In this document: positions 1 through 7,614 of the stretch, in pieces | How positions within the stretch are numbered: position 1 is the stretch's first letter | How the letters are laid out: each line of letters begins with the position of its first letter | Source: an uncultured Oscillospiraceae bacterium | GTDB lineage: Bacteria; Bacillota; Clostridia; Oscillospirales; Oscillospiraceae | Length of the DNA stretch: 14,416 bases | Assembly (NCBI GenBank): GCA_900752285.1 | Contig: CAADUW010000238.1 | Coordinates: 1-14,416, forward strand | Direction: 5' to 3' | Translations under genes and position numbers: made by a program | Notes under the pieces: model-generated | The model's database searches: none | What the model was told of the DNA's origin: nothing | Seen by the model: only the letters and a program-made list of their open reading frames with translations

Positions 1-6
1 AAATTC

Positions 7-47
7 AAAAAATTAGGCATCCAAAACAGTTTCCTGTTTTAGATGCC
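7..47 (-). terminator. Intrinsic terminator downstream of engB
   Basis: Read on the minus strand this is a 14-pair stem (arms 16-29 and 34-47, one G-U wobble at 22/41) closed by a GAAA tetraloop. It is followed by TAA and a run of six T. On the plus strand the wobble becomes a C/A mismatch, so the minus orientation is favoured. It lies about 230 bases after the engB stop and probably ends the lon-engB transcript. It could also be a leader hairpin of a gene beyond the left edge. Confidence 0.8.
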
Positions 48-278
48 CTTATTTCTATTTTAGCGCAAGCCAGCCCATGATGCAAACTTAATGACATTGC
101 ACTTCGTGGCGGGAGAATTTTTTTGGATAGATGTCGCCAAAGGGATTTCCGTACAAGCGGTTCTCGGATCATCCGGGGAATTCAGCCGGCGGCATTTCCT
201 TCAGTCACACACCATCAGTCTTCGGATCGGTTTGGAAGAAAATACTATCCCGGAGACTATTTTGAAAGCTTTTTCTGC
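48..278. other. Gap without a recognised gene, left of engB
   Basis: No convincing coding frame is seen on either strand; a plus-strand frame at 91-300 has no recognisable protein and runs into the end of engB. On the minus strand a weak promoter-like pair, TTGCAT (80-85) and TAAAAT (57-62) with a 17-base spacer, sits just ahead of the hairpin at 16-47. A small perfect inverted repeat (CGGAT/ATCCG) lies at 165-175. I do not recognise a riboswitch, T-box, 6S RNA or SRP RNA here. It is probably the 3' untranslated region of engB. Confidence 0.4.
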
Positions 279-863
279 CTATTCTTTTATAGCGTTCTGA
301 ATTACTTTCACGAGGGCATCCCGTCCGTCTCCCTTTTCTGCCGAAAAGGGAATCACAGGAACCGTTTCGGGGAGCTCCAGATCCCGTCGAATGACGGCAA
401 GATTCGGGGCAAGCTCGCTCTTTTTCAGCTTATCCAGCTTATTGGCCACCACCGCAAAGGGGCAGCCGCTTTGCAGAAACCAGTTTGCCATGGTGATGTC
501 ATTATTTGTGGGCGGATGGCGGTAATCCACAATCAGAACGCCCAATGTGATCCGCCCGGCGGCAAAATAGCTCTCCATCAGCTTTCCCCAGCGTTCCTTT
601 TCGGACTGAGAAACCCTGGCAAATCCATACCCCGGCAAATCCACAAGGTACACGGACTGATCCAGCAGAAAATAATTCACATGGACGGTTTTTCCGGGCT
701 TGTCCCCTACCCGGGCAAAGTTCTTTCGCTGCAGCAGCCGGTTAATCACGGAGGACTTTCCCACATTGGATTTTCCCGCAAAAGCAATTTCGGGGAGCCG
801 CTTTTTGGGAAAGTCTTCCGTGGAGGCAGCAGAAATCAGGAATTCCACATTCTGAAAATTCAT
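279..863 (-). CDS. engB: Ribosome biogenesis GTPase EngB (YsxC/YihA)
   Basis: A 194-residue TRAFAC-class GTPase of the EngB/YsxC family, whose members assist late assembly of the 50S ribosomal subunit in the cytoplasm. All GTP-binding motifs are visible: G1 GKSNVGKS at residues 30-37, the G2 region KPGKT at 54-59, G3 DLPGYG at 75-80, G4 NKLD at 141-144 and G5 SAEKG at 174-178. Length is normal for the family. The start is supported by an AAGGGGAG ribosome binding site about seven bases upstream, which overlaps the lon stop codon; only 11 bases separate the two genes, so it is almost certainly cotranscribed with lon. The lon-engB order matches the Bacillus subtilis lonA-ysxC arrangement. Nothing looks damaged. 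Confidence 0.96.
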   Translation of the reverse strand: MNFQNVEFLISAASTEDFPKKRLPEIAFAGKSNVGKSSVINRLLQRKNFARVGDKPGKTVHVNYFLLDQSVYLVDLPGYGFARVSQSEKERWGKLMESYFAAGRITLGVLIVDYRHPPTNNDITMANWFLQSGCPFAVVANKLDKLKKSELAPNLAVIRRDLELPETVPVIPFSAEKGDGRDALVKVIQNAIKE

Positions 864-874
864 GCTGTCTCCCC

Positions 875-3277
875 TTACTGCCGGAGCCCCGAGCGGCGAA
901 CCTTTCCGGCTGCGTCCTCAGGCAGGGTTCCCAGAATTGCCGGGGACATTTCCGTCTTGCGGTTGAGCGCCGCATCCAGAACCGTATCCACAGTCTGGGC
1001 GCTGATAAATTTCAGCTGACGGTGGACGGTCTGGTCGATTTCTTCCAGATCCCGTTCATTATCCTTCGGGATGATGACGGTCTGGATTCCGTGCCGCAGT
1101 GCCGCCATGGTTTTCTCCTTCAGGCCGCCGATCCGGAGGACTCTGCCCCGGAGGGTAATTTCTCCGGTCATGGCAACATCCCGACGAACGGAGACACCGG
1201 TCAGCGCCGAAACAATTGCCGTACAGACGGTGACGCCTGCGGAAGGGCCGTCCTTGGGAACCGCTCCCTCCGGGAAGTGGACGTGGATGTCCTTCGTCTT
1301 ATAAAAGTCCGGCGCTACACCCAGACGGGCTGCGTTGGCACGGATGAAACTCACTGCCGCATGGACGGACTCCTTCATGACGTCGCCCAGATTGCCCGTC
1401 AGCTCCAGCTTTCCGGAACCGTCCATCACATTGACTTCCACTTCCAGCGTTTCTCCGCCCACGGAAGTCCAGGCAAGTCCCGTCACCAGTCCCACCTGAT
1501 CGGTCCCCGGGAGCCTGTCCGGAAGGAACTTCCGGACGCCAAGATAGTCTTCCAGATTACCGCCTGTCACGGTGATCCGCTTGGGCTCTTCCTGCGAAAG
1601 GATCTGCATATCCGCCTTCCGGCAGACATCCGCAATACTCCGCTCCAGATTCCGCACGCCGGACTCCCGGGTATAGCACTCGATCATCTCACGTACCGCG
1701 TCATCCGTAAAGCGAAGCCGGGACTTCTTCAGGCCATGCTTCCCCAGCTGCTTGGGAATCAGGTGATTCTTTGCGATCATCAGCTTTTCCTCGTCCGTAT
1801 AGGAGCTGAGCTCAATGATCTCCATCCGATCCAGCAGGGGGCGGGGAACCGTATCCAGCGTGTTGGCCGTGGTTATGAACATGACGTCGGACAGGTCAAA
1901 GGGAATTTCCAGATAATGATCCCGATAAGTTCCGTTCTGCTCCCCATCCAGCACCTCCAGAAGGGCCGCGCTGGGGTCCCCCCGATAGTCGGTGCCCATC
2001 TTGTCAATTTCGTCCAAAAGCAGCACCGGATTGCTGGTGCCCGCCTGCGTCATGGCGGCCATAATTCTGCCGGGCATGGCGCCTACATAGGTTTTCCGGT
2101 GGCCCCGAATATCCGCCTCATCATGGACACCGCCCAGCGAGATACGGACCATTTTCCGGTTCAGGCACCGGGCTATGGAATAGGAAATGGAGGTCTTGCC
2201 GATACCGGGAGGACCCACCAGACACAGGATCTGGGGCGGCATCTGAGGCGTGACCTGCCGGACGGCGATGGTTTCCAGAATCCGCTCCTTCACCTTTTCC
2301 AGTCCGTAATGGTCATGGTCGAGAATTTTTCTCGCCGCTGCCACATCCAGCCGTTCCCTGCTCTTTTTATTCCAGGGCAGTTCCAGGACCGTATCCAGAT
2401 AGTTCCGGAGAACGGAAGCCTCCGACGAGCCGAAGGGCTGTTTTTTCAGCTTCTGGGCATCCCGAATAAGCTTCTGCTCATATTCTTCCTTCAGCTTCAG
2501 CGCCTTGATTCTCTGAATATCCTCGTCCAGCTCCTGTGCCTCGTCCTCTTCACCCAGCTCCTCCCGGATCACGCGCATTTGCTCCCGCAGATAATAATCC
2601 CGCTGATTCTGGTCGATATTGGAACGGGTCTTTTCCTGAATCTCGGACTCCATGTGGAGCATTTCCACTTCCTGACGCAGAAATTTCACTGCCATTTCCA
2701 GCCGTCTGGTGGGATTCAGCTGCAAAAGGAGCTTTGCCTTATCCCCGAAGTCAATGCCGGAATTCTGGGCAATGGAATCCGCCACAAAGCCATTGTCATT
2801 GCTGGACAGCATTTGCAGCTGGATCATCTGGGCAGGATGCTCACTGAGCTCCACATATTCGGCATACAGGCTGTTGGCTTCCCGCCGAAGTGCCCGGGAA
2901 CGCAGAGAATCCGGCCCGTCCGGGCAGGGAATGGATTCTACCAGTCCGGAGAAGTAGGGTTCACTCTGCTGCAGCTCCGTAATGCGCGCGCGGGTCAGGC
3001 CCGTGACAAGGACCCGGGTATTTTCATCCTGGGACCGCAGAATCTGCTTGACCCGGACAACCGTACCCACGGCATACAGATCCGCAAGCTTTGGATCATC
3101 CACAAGCAGGTCCTTCTGGGGAACCAGAAGCATCAGCTGTTCCGCCGCCATGGCAGCCTCCAGCGCTTTTGCAGACTTGGCTCTGCCAACCTCAAAATGC
3201 ACCGTCTGCTCCGGGAAAACCGCAAGTCCCCGCAGCGCCAGAATGGGCATTTTACCGGCATAAATTGTATCAGACAT
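875..3277 (-). CDS. lon: ATP-dependent Lon protease (LonA type)
   Basis: An 800-residue cytoplasmic AAA+ serine protease that degrades misfolded and regulatory proteins. Domain order is that of LonA: an N-terminal substrate-binding LON domain (about 10-205), a helical linker rich in charged residues (about 205-300), an AAA+ module (about 300-580) and the C-terminal protease domain (about 590-775). Visible motifs are Walker A GPPGIGKT at 355-362, Walker B LLLDEID at 419-425, TTAN at 469-472 (likely sensor 1), and the protease dyad Ser679 in PKDGPSAG with Lys722 in GGLKEK. There is no membrane segment, so it is not LonB. The start has a GGAGGGAG ribosome binding site. A terminator-like hairpin separates it from clpX upstream, so it may have its own weak promoter, which I cannot place with confidence. 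It is followed closely by engB. Confidence 0.97.
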   Translation of the reverse strand: MSDTIYAGKMPILALRGLAVFPEQTVHFEVGRAKSAKALEAAMAAEQLMLLVPQKDLLVDDPKLADLYAVGTVVRVKQILRSQDENTRVLVTGLTRARITELQQSEPYFSGLVESIPCPDGPDSLRSRALRREANSLYAEYVELSEHPAQMIQLQMLSSNDNGFVADSIAQNSGIDFGDKAKLLLQLNPTRRLEMAVKFLRQEVEMLHMESEIQEKTRSNIDQNQRDYYLREQMRVIREELGEEDEAQELDEDIQRIKALKLKEEYEQKLIRDAQKLKKQPFGSSEASVLRNYLDTVLELPWNKKSRERLDVAAARKILDHDHYGLEKVKERILETIAVRQVTPQMPPQILCLVGPPGIGKTSISYSIARCLNRKMVRISLGGVHDEADIRGHRKTYVGAMPGRIMAAMTQAGTSNPVLLLDEIDKMGTDYRGDPSAALLEVLDGEQNGTYRDHYLEIPFDLSDVMFITTANTLDTVPRPLLDRMEIIELSSYTDEEKLMIAKNHLIPKQLGKHGLKKSRLRFTDDAVREMIECYTRESGVRNLERSIADVCRKADMQILSQEEPKRITVTGGNLEDYLGVRKFLPDRLPGTDQVGLVTGLAWTSVGGETLEVEVNVMDGSGKLELTGNLGDVMKESVHAAVSFIRANAARLGVAPDFYKTKDIHVHFPEGAVPKDGPSAGVTVCTAIVSALTGVSVRRDVAMTGEITLRGRVLRIGGLKEKTMAALRHGIQTVIIPKDNERDLEEIDQTVHRQLKFISAQTVDTVLDAALNRKTEMSPAILGTLPEDAAGKVRRSGLRQ

Positions 3278-3321
3278 TCAATCTCCCTCCAATCGTGAGG
3301 TAAAATAGTTTTTCATTTAAG

Positions 3322-3347
3322 AAAAAGGGCAGATAACCTGCCCTTTT
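3322..3347 (-). terminator. Terminator-like hairpin between clpX and lon
   Basis: On the minus strand a 10-pair stem (arms 3323-3332 and 3338-3347, core GGGCAG/CTGCCC) with a five-base loop begins one base after the clpX stop codon. It ends in a T-rich stretch (TTTTTCTT). It is placed to end or attenuate the tig-clpP-clpX transcript before lon, whose start lies about 45 bases further on. Confidence 0.75.
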
Positions 3348-3348
3348 C

Positions 3349-4608
3349 TTATCGTTTTCCAACAAGCTTTTCTCTGGGATGGGCGGGATCACGCAGAATC
3401 TCCGGTTCACCGCCGTCCACACACGCAGGGGTAATGGTAACCTTTTTGATGGTAAGATCCGAAGGGATCTCAAACATGATATTCGTCATGATCTTTTCCA
3501 TGATGGCACGAAGCCCTCTGGCACCGATCTGGCGATCGATTGCCTTTTTGGCAATCGCCCGAAGGGCATCCTGCGTGATTTCCAGTTCCACGCCGTCCAT
3601 CTGCAGAAGCTTTTCATACTGCTTGGAAATAGCATTCTTCGGCTCCACCATGATCCGGACGAGATCGTCCTCCTTCAGACTTTGCAGGCAGGTCACAACA
3701 GGCATCCGTCCCACAAGCTCCGGAATAATGCCGAACTTCAGCAAATCATGTGGCTCCACCTGGGCAAGAAGCTTTCCCACATCCCGCTGCTTTCGGCTTT
3801 CCACAGGCGCGTCAAAGCCAATGGCGGAACGGTCCGTACGGGCCTCAATGATCTTATCCAGTCCGTCGAAGGCACCGCCGCAGATAAAGAGAATATTGGT
3901 GGTATCCACCGCAATGGTCTCCTGCTGGGGATGCTTTCTTCCGCCCTGGGGCGGAACAGAGGCAACGGTACCCTCCAGAATTTTCAGCAGTGCCTGCTGA
4001 ACACCCTCGCCGGACACATCCCGGGTAATGGATGTATTCTCGCTCTTCCGGGCGATCTTATCCATCTCATCGATGTAAATAATGCCCCGCTGCGCCCGCT
4101 CCACATCGAAGTCCGCCGCCTGAAGAAGCCGCAGGAGGATATTCTCCACATCGTCGCCCACATAGCCGGCTTCCGTCAGAGTCGTAGCATCCGCAATGGC
4201 AAAAGGAACATTCAAAATCTTCGCAAGGGTCTGCGCAAACAGAGTCTTGCCGCAGCCGGTGGGGCCGATCAGGAGAATGTTGCTCTTCTGAAGCTCCACA
4301 CCGGAATCGCTCCCCAGAAAAATCCGCTTATAGTGGTTATAAACGGCAACGGACAGAGAGACCTTTGCGTCCTCCTGCCCTACAATGTAATTGTCCATAA
4401 AGGACTTGATTTCCATGGGCGTAGGCAGCCGGTCCATGGTGGCTCCGCTTTCCTTTCCCAAATCAAGCTCTTCCTGCAGCAGCTCACTGCACGCCTTCAC
4501 GCAATCACTGCAAATATACACACCAGGTCCGGCAATCAGTCTGGACGCCTGGTTTTCCCGCTTGCCGCAGAAGCTGCAGCGAATAGGCGGTTCGTTTGAT
4601 CTGGCCAT
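3349..4608 (-). CDS. clpX: ClpX, ATP-binding unfoldase subunit of ClpXP
   Basis: A 419-residue AAA+ unfoldase that recognises tagged or specific proteins, unfolds them and feeds them to ClpP. The N-terminal zinc-binding domain has cysteines 11, 14, 33 and 36. Walker A is GPTGCGKT (115-122) and Walker B is IIYIDEMD (176-183). The pore loop GYVG is at 148-151, the RKH loop at 224-226, the ClpP-docking IGF loop at 263-265, a likely arginine finger at R301, and the sensor-2 GARGLR motif at 362-367. All elements for a working ClpP partner are present and length is typical. The ribosome binding site is modest (GAGGA, about ten bases from ATG). A 161-base spacer with inverted repeats separates it from clpP upstream; I see no good promoter there, so transcription probably comes from the tig promoter. 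Confidence 0.97.
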   Translation of the reverse strand: MARSNEPPIRCSFCGKRENQASRLIAGPGVYICSDCVKACSELLQEELDLGKESGATMDRLPTPMEIKSFMDNYIVGQEDAKVSLSVAVYNHYKRIFLGSDSGVELQKSNILLIGPTGCGKTLFAQTLAKILNVPFAIADATTLTEAGYVGDDVENILLRLLQAADFDVERAQRGIIYIDEMDKIARKSENTSITRDVSGEGVQQALLKILEGTVASVPPQGGRKHPQQETIAVDTTNILFICGGAFDGLDKIIEARTDRSAIGFDAPVESRKQRDVGKLLAQVEPHDLLKFGIIPELVGRMPVVTCLQSLKEDDLVRIMVEPKNAISKQYEKLLQMDGVELEITQDALRAIAKKAIDRQIGARGLRAIMEKIMTNIMFEIPSDLTIKKVTITPACVDGGEPEILRDPAHPREKLVGKR

Positions 4609-4666
4609 GTGCCTGTATTCCTCGTTTCTAAAAACAAATTCCGCAATGCTCTCCGTGGCACACCCG

Positions 4667-4689
4667 TTTCTCCCGCCGTATGGGAGAAA
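4667..4689. repeat. Inverted repeat in the clpP-clpX spacer
   Basis: A perfect 8-base inverted repeat (TTTCTCCC/GGGAGAAA) with a seven-base loop lies in the clpP-clpX spacer. No T tract follows on either strand, so it is not an ordinary terminator. It may fold in the mRNA ahead of clpX and affect processing or stability; this role is inference. Confidence 0.5.
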
Positions 4690-4741
4690 CCAGGATATAC
4701 CGGACGTGGCAGCAGGGAACGCAGGTTTCCCCGGCTCCCCG

Positions 4742-4755
4742 CTGCCGCGCGGCAG
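4742..4755. repeat. 14-base palindrome after the clpP stop
   Basis: CTGCCGCGCGGCAG is a perfect 14-base palindrome a short distance after the clpP stop codon on the transcribed (minus) strand. It has no T tract. It could be a stability hairpin (with a small central loop) or a protein-binding site; function unknown. Confidence 0.4.
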
Positions 4756-4769
4756 GACAGCTCAAACGA

Positions 4770-5351
4770 TCAATGATGCTCCAGCACCCGGTCAATGAGG
4801 CCGAAGTTCTGTGCCTCGGGAGCGGTCATAAAGTTATCCCGCTCGCAGGCCGCGGTGACTTCCTCCACGGAACGTCCCGTGTTCTCTGCCAGAATGCGGT
4901 TCATTCTGTTCTTCACCGTCTCCAGCCGTTTCAGGTGAATCGCCATATCGGTAATCTGACCCTGCGTTCCGGCAGAAGGCTGATGAATCATGATCTCGGA
5001 GTTGGGCAGCGCCATCCGCTTGCCCTTTGCGCCGGCGCTCAGCAGGAAAGCGCCCATGGACGCCGCCATGCCGACGCAGATCGTCGCCACATCGCACTTG
5101 ATGTACTGCATGGTGTCATAAATCGCCATGCCAGCGGTGACGCTTCCGCCGGGGCTGTTGATATAAAACTGAATATCCTTGTCCGGGTCCTGTGCTTCCA
5201 GATACAGCAGCTGGGCAACGACCAGACTTGCGGTGGTGTCGTTGACCTCCTCGGACAGGAAAATGATGCGGTCATTCAGCAGGCGGGAAAAGATGTCATA
5301 GCTCCGCTCTCCCCGACTGGTCTGCTCAACAACATAGGGTACCAAACTCAT
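4770..5351 (-). CDS. clpP: ClpP, proteolytic subunit of the Clp protease
   Basis: A 193-residue serine peptidase (family S14) that forms the double-ring chamber into which ClpX delivers unfolded substrates. The catalytic triad is visible: Ser98 in GMAASMGA, His123 in MIHQPS and Asp172 in ERDNFM. The oligomer and handle region, including YINSPGGS (63-70), is intact. The open frame extends 33 codons further upstream to 5450. I chose the inner ATG because it starts the conserved [10 protein letters not shown] sequence and has an AAAGGAGA ribosome binding site eight bases before it. The upstream extension looks like untranslated leader, or at most an unusual propeptide. It lies between tig and clpX, 111 bases after tig, in the same direction, and is probably part of that transcript. 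Confidence 0.97.
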   Translation of the reverse strand: MSLVPYVVEQTSRGERSYDIFSRLLNDRIIFLSEEVNDTTASLVVAQLLYLEAQDPDKDIQFYINSPGGSVTAGMAIYDTMQYIKCDVATICVGMAASMGAFLLSAGAKGKRMALPNSEIMIHQPSAGTQGQITDMAIHLKRLETVKNRMNRILAENTGRSVEEVTAACERDNFMTAPEAQNFGLIDRVLEHH

Positions 5352-5358
5352 GGTAATG

Positions 5359-5366
5359 TCTCCTTT
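5359..5366 (-). promoter_or_regulatory. Ribosome binding site fixing the clpP start
   Basis: AAAGGAGA on the minus strand, seven bases before the ATG at 5351. It supports the short 193-residue ClpP over the 226-residue frame that begins at 5450. Confidence 0.8.
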
Positions 5367-5462
5367 CAAGGGGTATGGCGGCACCGGACGGACATACGGG
5401 GAATCTCCACCGCAATCGCCGGGTGCTGCCGTCCAGAACATTCTAACCATTCGTGTACAGAC

Positions 5463-6770
5463 TTATTCCTCGCTTCCGGTCTCCTCAGCAGCCTTGGGCA
5501 CAACGGCAACGGCGCTGTCCACAATGATCTTCGTCGCCTTACGGGTCTTCAGGCTCTCGGTCAGCTCCTCCATGGGAACCAGCTCCTTGACCTTGGCGGC
5601 ATCCATTTCGTACTGAGCAGCCAGAGAGTCGATCTCGGCATTGATCTCCTCCTCGGTCACGGTGATGCCTTCCACTTCCACAATCTTCTCCAGCGTCACG
5701 GAAACCTTTGCCTGCTTCTCGGCAACGGGACGGAAGGCATTGCGCATGGTGTTCACGTCGCCGCCCATCATCTTGGCGTACTGCTCCATGGAGTAGCCGC
5801 TCATCTGCAGCTGGTAAGCAAAGCGCTCCATCTGGGTGTCCAGTTCCCGCTCCACCAGAGCCTCAGGCATGTCCACGGTAGTGTTCTCCGCTGCCTTCTC
5901 CACAGCGGCGTTCTCAAAAGCGGAATCCAACTGCTTCTGCTGCTCGGCAACCGCTTTGGCACGGATGTCAGCCTTCAGCTCATCCAGCGTATCAAATTCG
6001 GAAACATCCTTGGCAAACTCATCGTCCTGGGTGGGTACGATGGTCACGGTAACCTTATTCACCTTCACATGGAACACAACGGCCTTGCCAGCCAGATCCT
6101 TGTGATAGTCCTCGGGGAAGGTGATGTTGATGTCCTTCTCCTCGCCGGCAGACATGCCCACCAGCTGCTCCTCAAAGCCGGGGACGAAGGAACCGCTGCC
6201 CAGCTTCAGGTCGTGGTTCTCGCCCTTGCCGCCCTCAAAGGGAACGCCGTTATCAAAGCCCTCGAAGTCGATATTCACGGTGTCGCCCATCTCAGCGGGA
6301 CGGTCCGCGGTCTCGGTGGAGGATACATTCTCCGCCATTCGGTCCAACTCCGCCTGCACCTGTGCATCCGTCACGACAGGCTCAGCCTTTTCCACTTCTA
6401 GGCCCTTGTACTGGCCCAGCGTGACCTCGGGGTACACGTCGGTCACCAGTGTCAGGGTAACCACGTTCTCGTCATTGATGTCCATGTCCTTCAGCGTGGG
6501 ACGGCCGATCGCCTTGAAGTCCTGACCGGCAATGGCAAAATCATAAACCTTGGGGAAGATCTCTTCCAGACCGTCTTCATAGAAAACATGAGCGCCGTAC
6601 ATGCTCTCGATCATCTTCCGGGGAGCCTTGCCCTTCCGGAAACCGGGGATCATGATGTTCTTGCGAGCCTTCATGTATGCGGCATTGACACCGGACTCCA
6701 TCAGCTCCTTGTCGATCTCCACCACGATGGTAGCCTGGTTGCCATTCTTTTCGGTACTCTTGATAATCAT
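5463..6770 (-). CDS. tig: Trigger factor, ribosome-associated chaperone and prolyl isomerase
   Basis: A 435-residue trigger factor that binds ribosomes near the exit tunnel and shields nascent chains. Three domains can be placed. The N-terminal ribosome-binding domain (about 1-115) carries the signature GFRKGKAP at 43-50. An FKBP-type peptidyl-prolyl isomerase domain lies at about 156-240 and contains FVPGFEEQLVGM. The C-terminal helical chaperone arms follow (about 245-425). Length is normal. The start has an excellent TAGGAGGA ribosome binding site and a SigA-like promoter lies about 70 bases upstream. It is the first gene of the tig-clpP-clpX unit. A hairpin in the leader next to the ribosome binding site (6790-6795 with 6805-6810) might affect initiation. 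The acidic C-terminal tail is ordinary. Confidence 0.97.
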   Translation of the reverse strand: MIIKSTEKNGNQATIVVEIDKELMESGVNAAYMKARKNIMIPGFRKGKAPRKMIESMYGAHVFYEDGLEEIFPKVYDFAIAGQDFKAIGRPTLKDMDINDENVVTLTLVTDVYPEVTLGQYKGLEVEKAEPVVTDAQVQAELDRMAENVSSTETADRPAEMGDTVNIDFEGFDNGVPFEGGKGENHDLKLGSGSFVPGFEEQLVGMSAGEEKDINITFPEDYHKDLAGKAVVFHVKVNKVTVTIVPTQDDEFAKDVSEFDTLDELKADIRAKAVAEQQKQLDSAFENAAVEKAAENTTVDMPEALVERELDTQMERFAYQLQMSGYSMEQYAKMMGGDVNTMRNAFRPVAEKQAKVSVTLEKIVEVEGITVTEEEINAEIDSLAAQYEMDAAKVKELVPMEELTESLKTRKATKIIVDSAVAVVPKAAEETGSEE

Positions 6771-6837
6771 TACGTAATCCTCCTAAAGTTGGTTCCGCTG
6801 GACAGAACCATTCTATTTCTATTTTATTAGCCGATAT

Positions 6838-6866
6838 ATTCTATCAGAAAAATTCAGGAATGTCCA
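6838..6866 (-). promoter_or_regulatory. SigA-type promoter of tig-clpP-clpX
   Basis: On the minus strand TGGACA (6861-6866) and TAGAAT (6838-6843) are separated by exactly 17 bases, with one mismatch each from the TTGACA and TATAAT consensus. The predicted start is near 6831, giving a leader of about 60 bases. No CtsR-type repeat or CIRCE element is visible beside it. Confidence 0.75.
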
Positions 6867-6885
6867 CACTTTTCTAAAAAATCTT

Positions 6886-7575
6886 TTATGAAATAACTTT
6901 GAATGGATGAAAGTCCAGGAAATCGGCAGACACCAGATGAAATTCCGTTCCGTCCCAAAGTCCCTGTACGGCGAGCCTGTGGCTTCCGCCGTGCAGGTGC
7001 CCGTAAAAGCACTGCCTGACCTGATATTTTTTCAACAGTTCCAGAATTTCCGGGCAGGAATACCCCTGATATTTTGCCGGATAATGAAGAAAAACGATCT
7101 TTTCCAGATTCCCTGCCGCTTTCAGACTGGTTTCCAGCCGGATCAGTTCCCGCCTGAATACCTTCTCATCATGGGTACCCTTCTTGTCCTCTTCAAAAAA
7201 CCAGCCCCGGGTACCGCACAGAGCGATGCCATTGTAGCAAAAACAATTGTTATTGAGCTGCTGCATATCCCGAAATCCGTTTTCCTCGCAGAACTTCCGG
7301 AATTTTGCCGCAGTGCACCACCAGTAGTCGTGATTCCCCTTCAGCAGGATCTTTTTCCCGGGAATCCGGTTGATCCACGCAAAATCCGCTTTTGCTCCGG
7401 TCAGATCCAGTGCCCAGGAAAGGTCCCCCAACAGCACGGTGGTATCCTCCGGGCCGATCACGGACATTCCCTTTTCCAGCTTGTCCATGTAGCCGACCCA
7501 TGCGCCGCCAAAAACATCCATCGGCTTGGGTGCGCCGAGGCTCAGGTGCAGATCCCCGATTGCATACAGTGCCAT
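6886..7575 (-). CDS. Calcineurin-like metallophosphoesterase (COG1768-like)
   Basis: A 229-residue predicted phosphohydrolase of the calcineurin-like fold. The metal-binding signatures appear in order: GDLHL with Asp8 and His10, GDLSW with Asp51, GNHDYW with Asn81 and His82, FLHYP with His164, and GHLHGG with His193 and His195. This matches a two-metal phosphoesterase, and the whole protein resembles the small group often annotated as COG1768. There is no signal peptide or membrane helix. Its substrate cannot be told from the sequence. The AAAGGAGA ribosome binding site lies eight bases upstream of the ATG. The gene begins 39 bases after the threonine-synthase-like gene and is last in the lepB cluster. 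I see no terminator before the tig promoter, so some read-through into tig is likely. Confidence 0.9.
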   Translation of the reverse strand: MALYAIGDLHLSLGAPKPMDVFGGAWVGYMDKLEKGMSVIGPEDTTVLLGDLSWALDLTGAKADFAWINRIPGKKILLKGNHDYWWCTAAKFRKFCEENGFRDMQQLNNNCFCYNGIALCGTRGWFFEEDKKGTHDEKVFRRELIRLETSLKAAGNLEKIVFLHYPAKYQGYSCPEILELLKKYQVRQCFYGHLHGGSHRLAVQGLWDGTEFHLVSADFLDFHPFKVIS

Positions 7576-7614
7576 AGAGTGTCTCCTTTCTGTCCCGGCA
7601 GTCTCCGGTATTTG

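Noticed and set aside
1022..3298. A 758-codon plus-strand open frame covering all of lon
   Set aside because: It is exactly antisense to a well-conserved Lon protease. The translation has no recognisable domain and its length reflects codon bias of the GC-rich opposite strand.
3379..4599. A 406-codon plus-strand open frame antisense to clpX
   Set aside because: It lies wholly within the clpX span on the other strand and its product has no family features.
5352..5450. N-terminal extension of ClpP by 33 residues
   Set aside because: Family homology and a good ribosome binding site begin at the inner ATG (5351).
4680..6401. A 573-codon plus-strand open frame across clpP and most of tig
   Set aside because: It is antisense to two certain genes, with His/Leu/Gly-rich sequence typical of a shadow frame.
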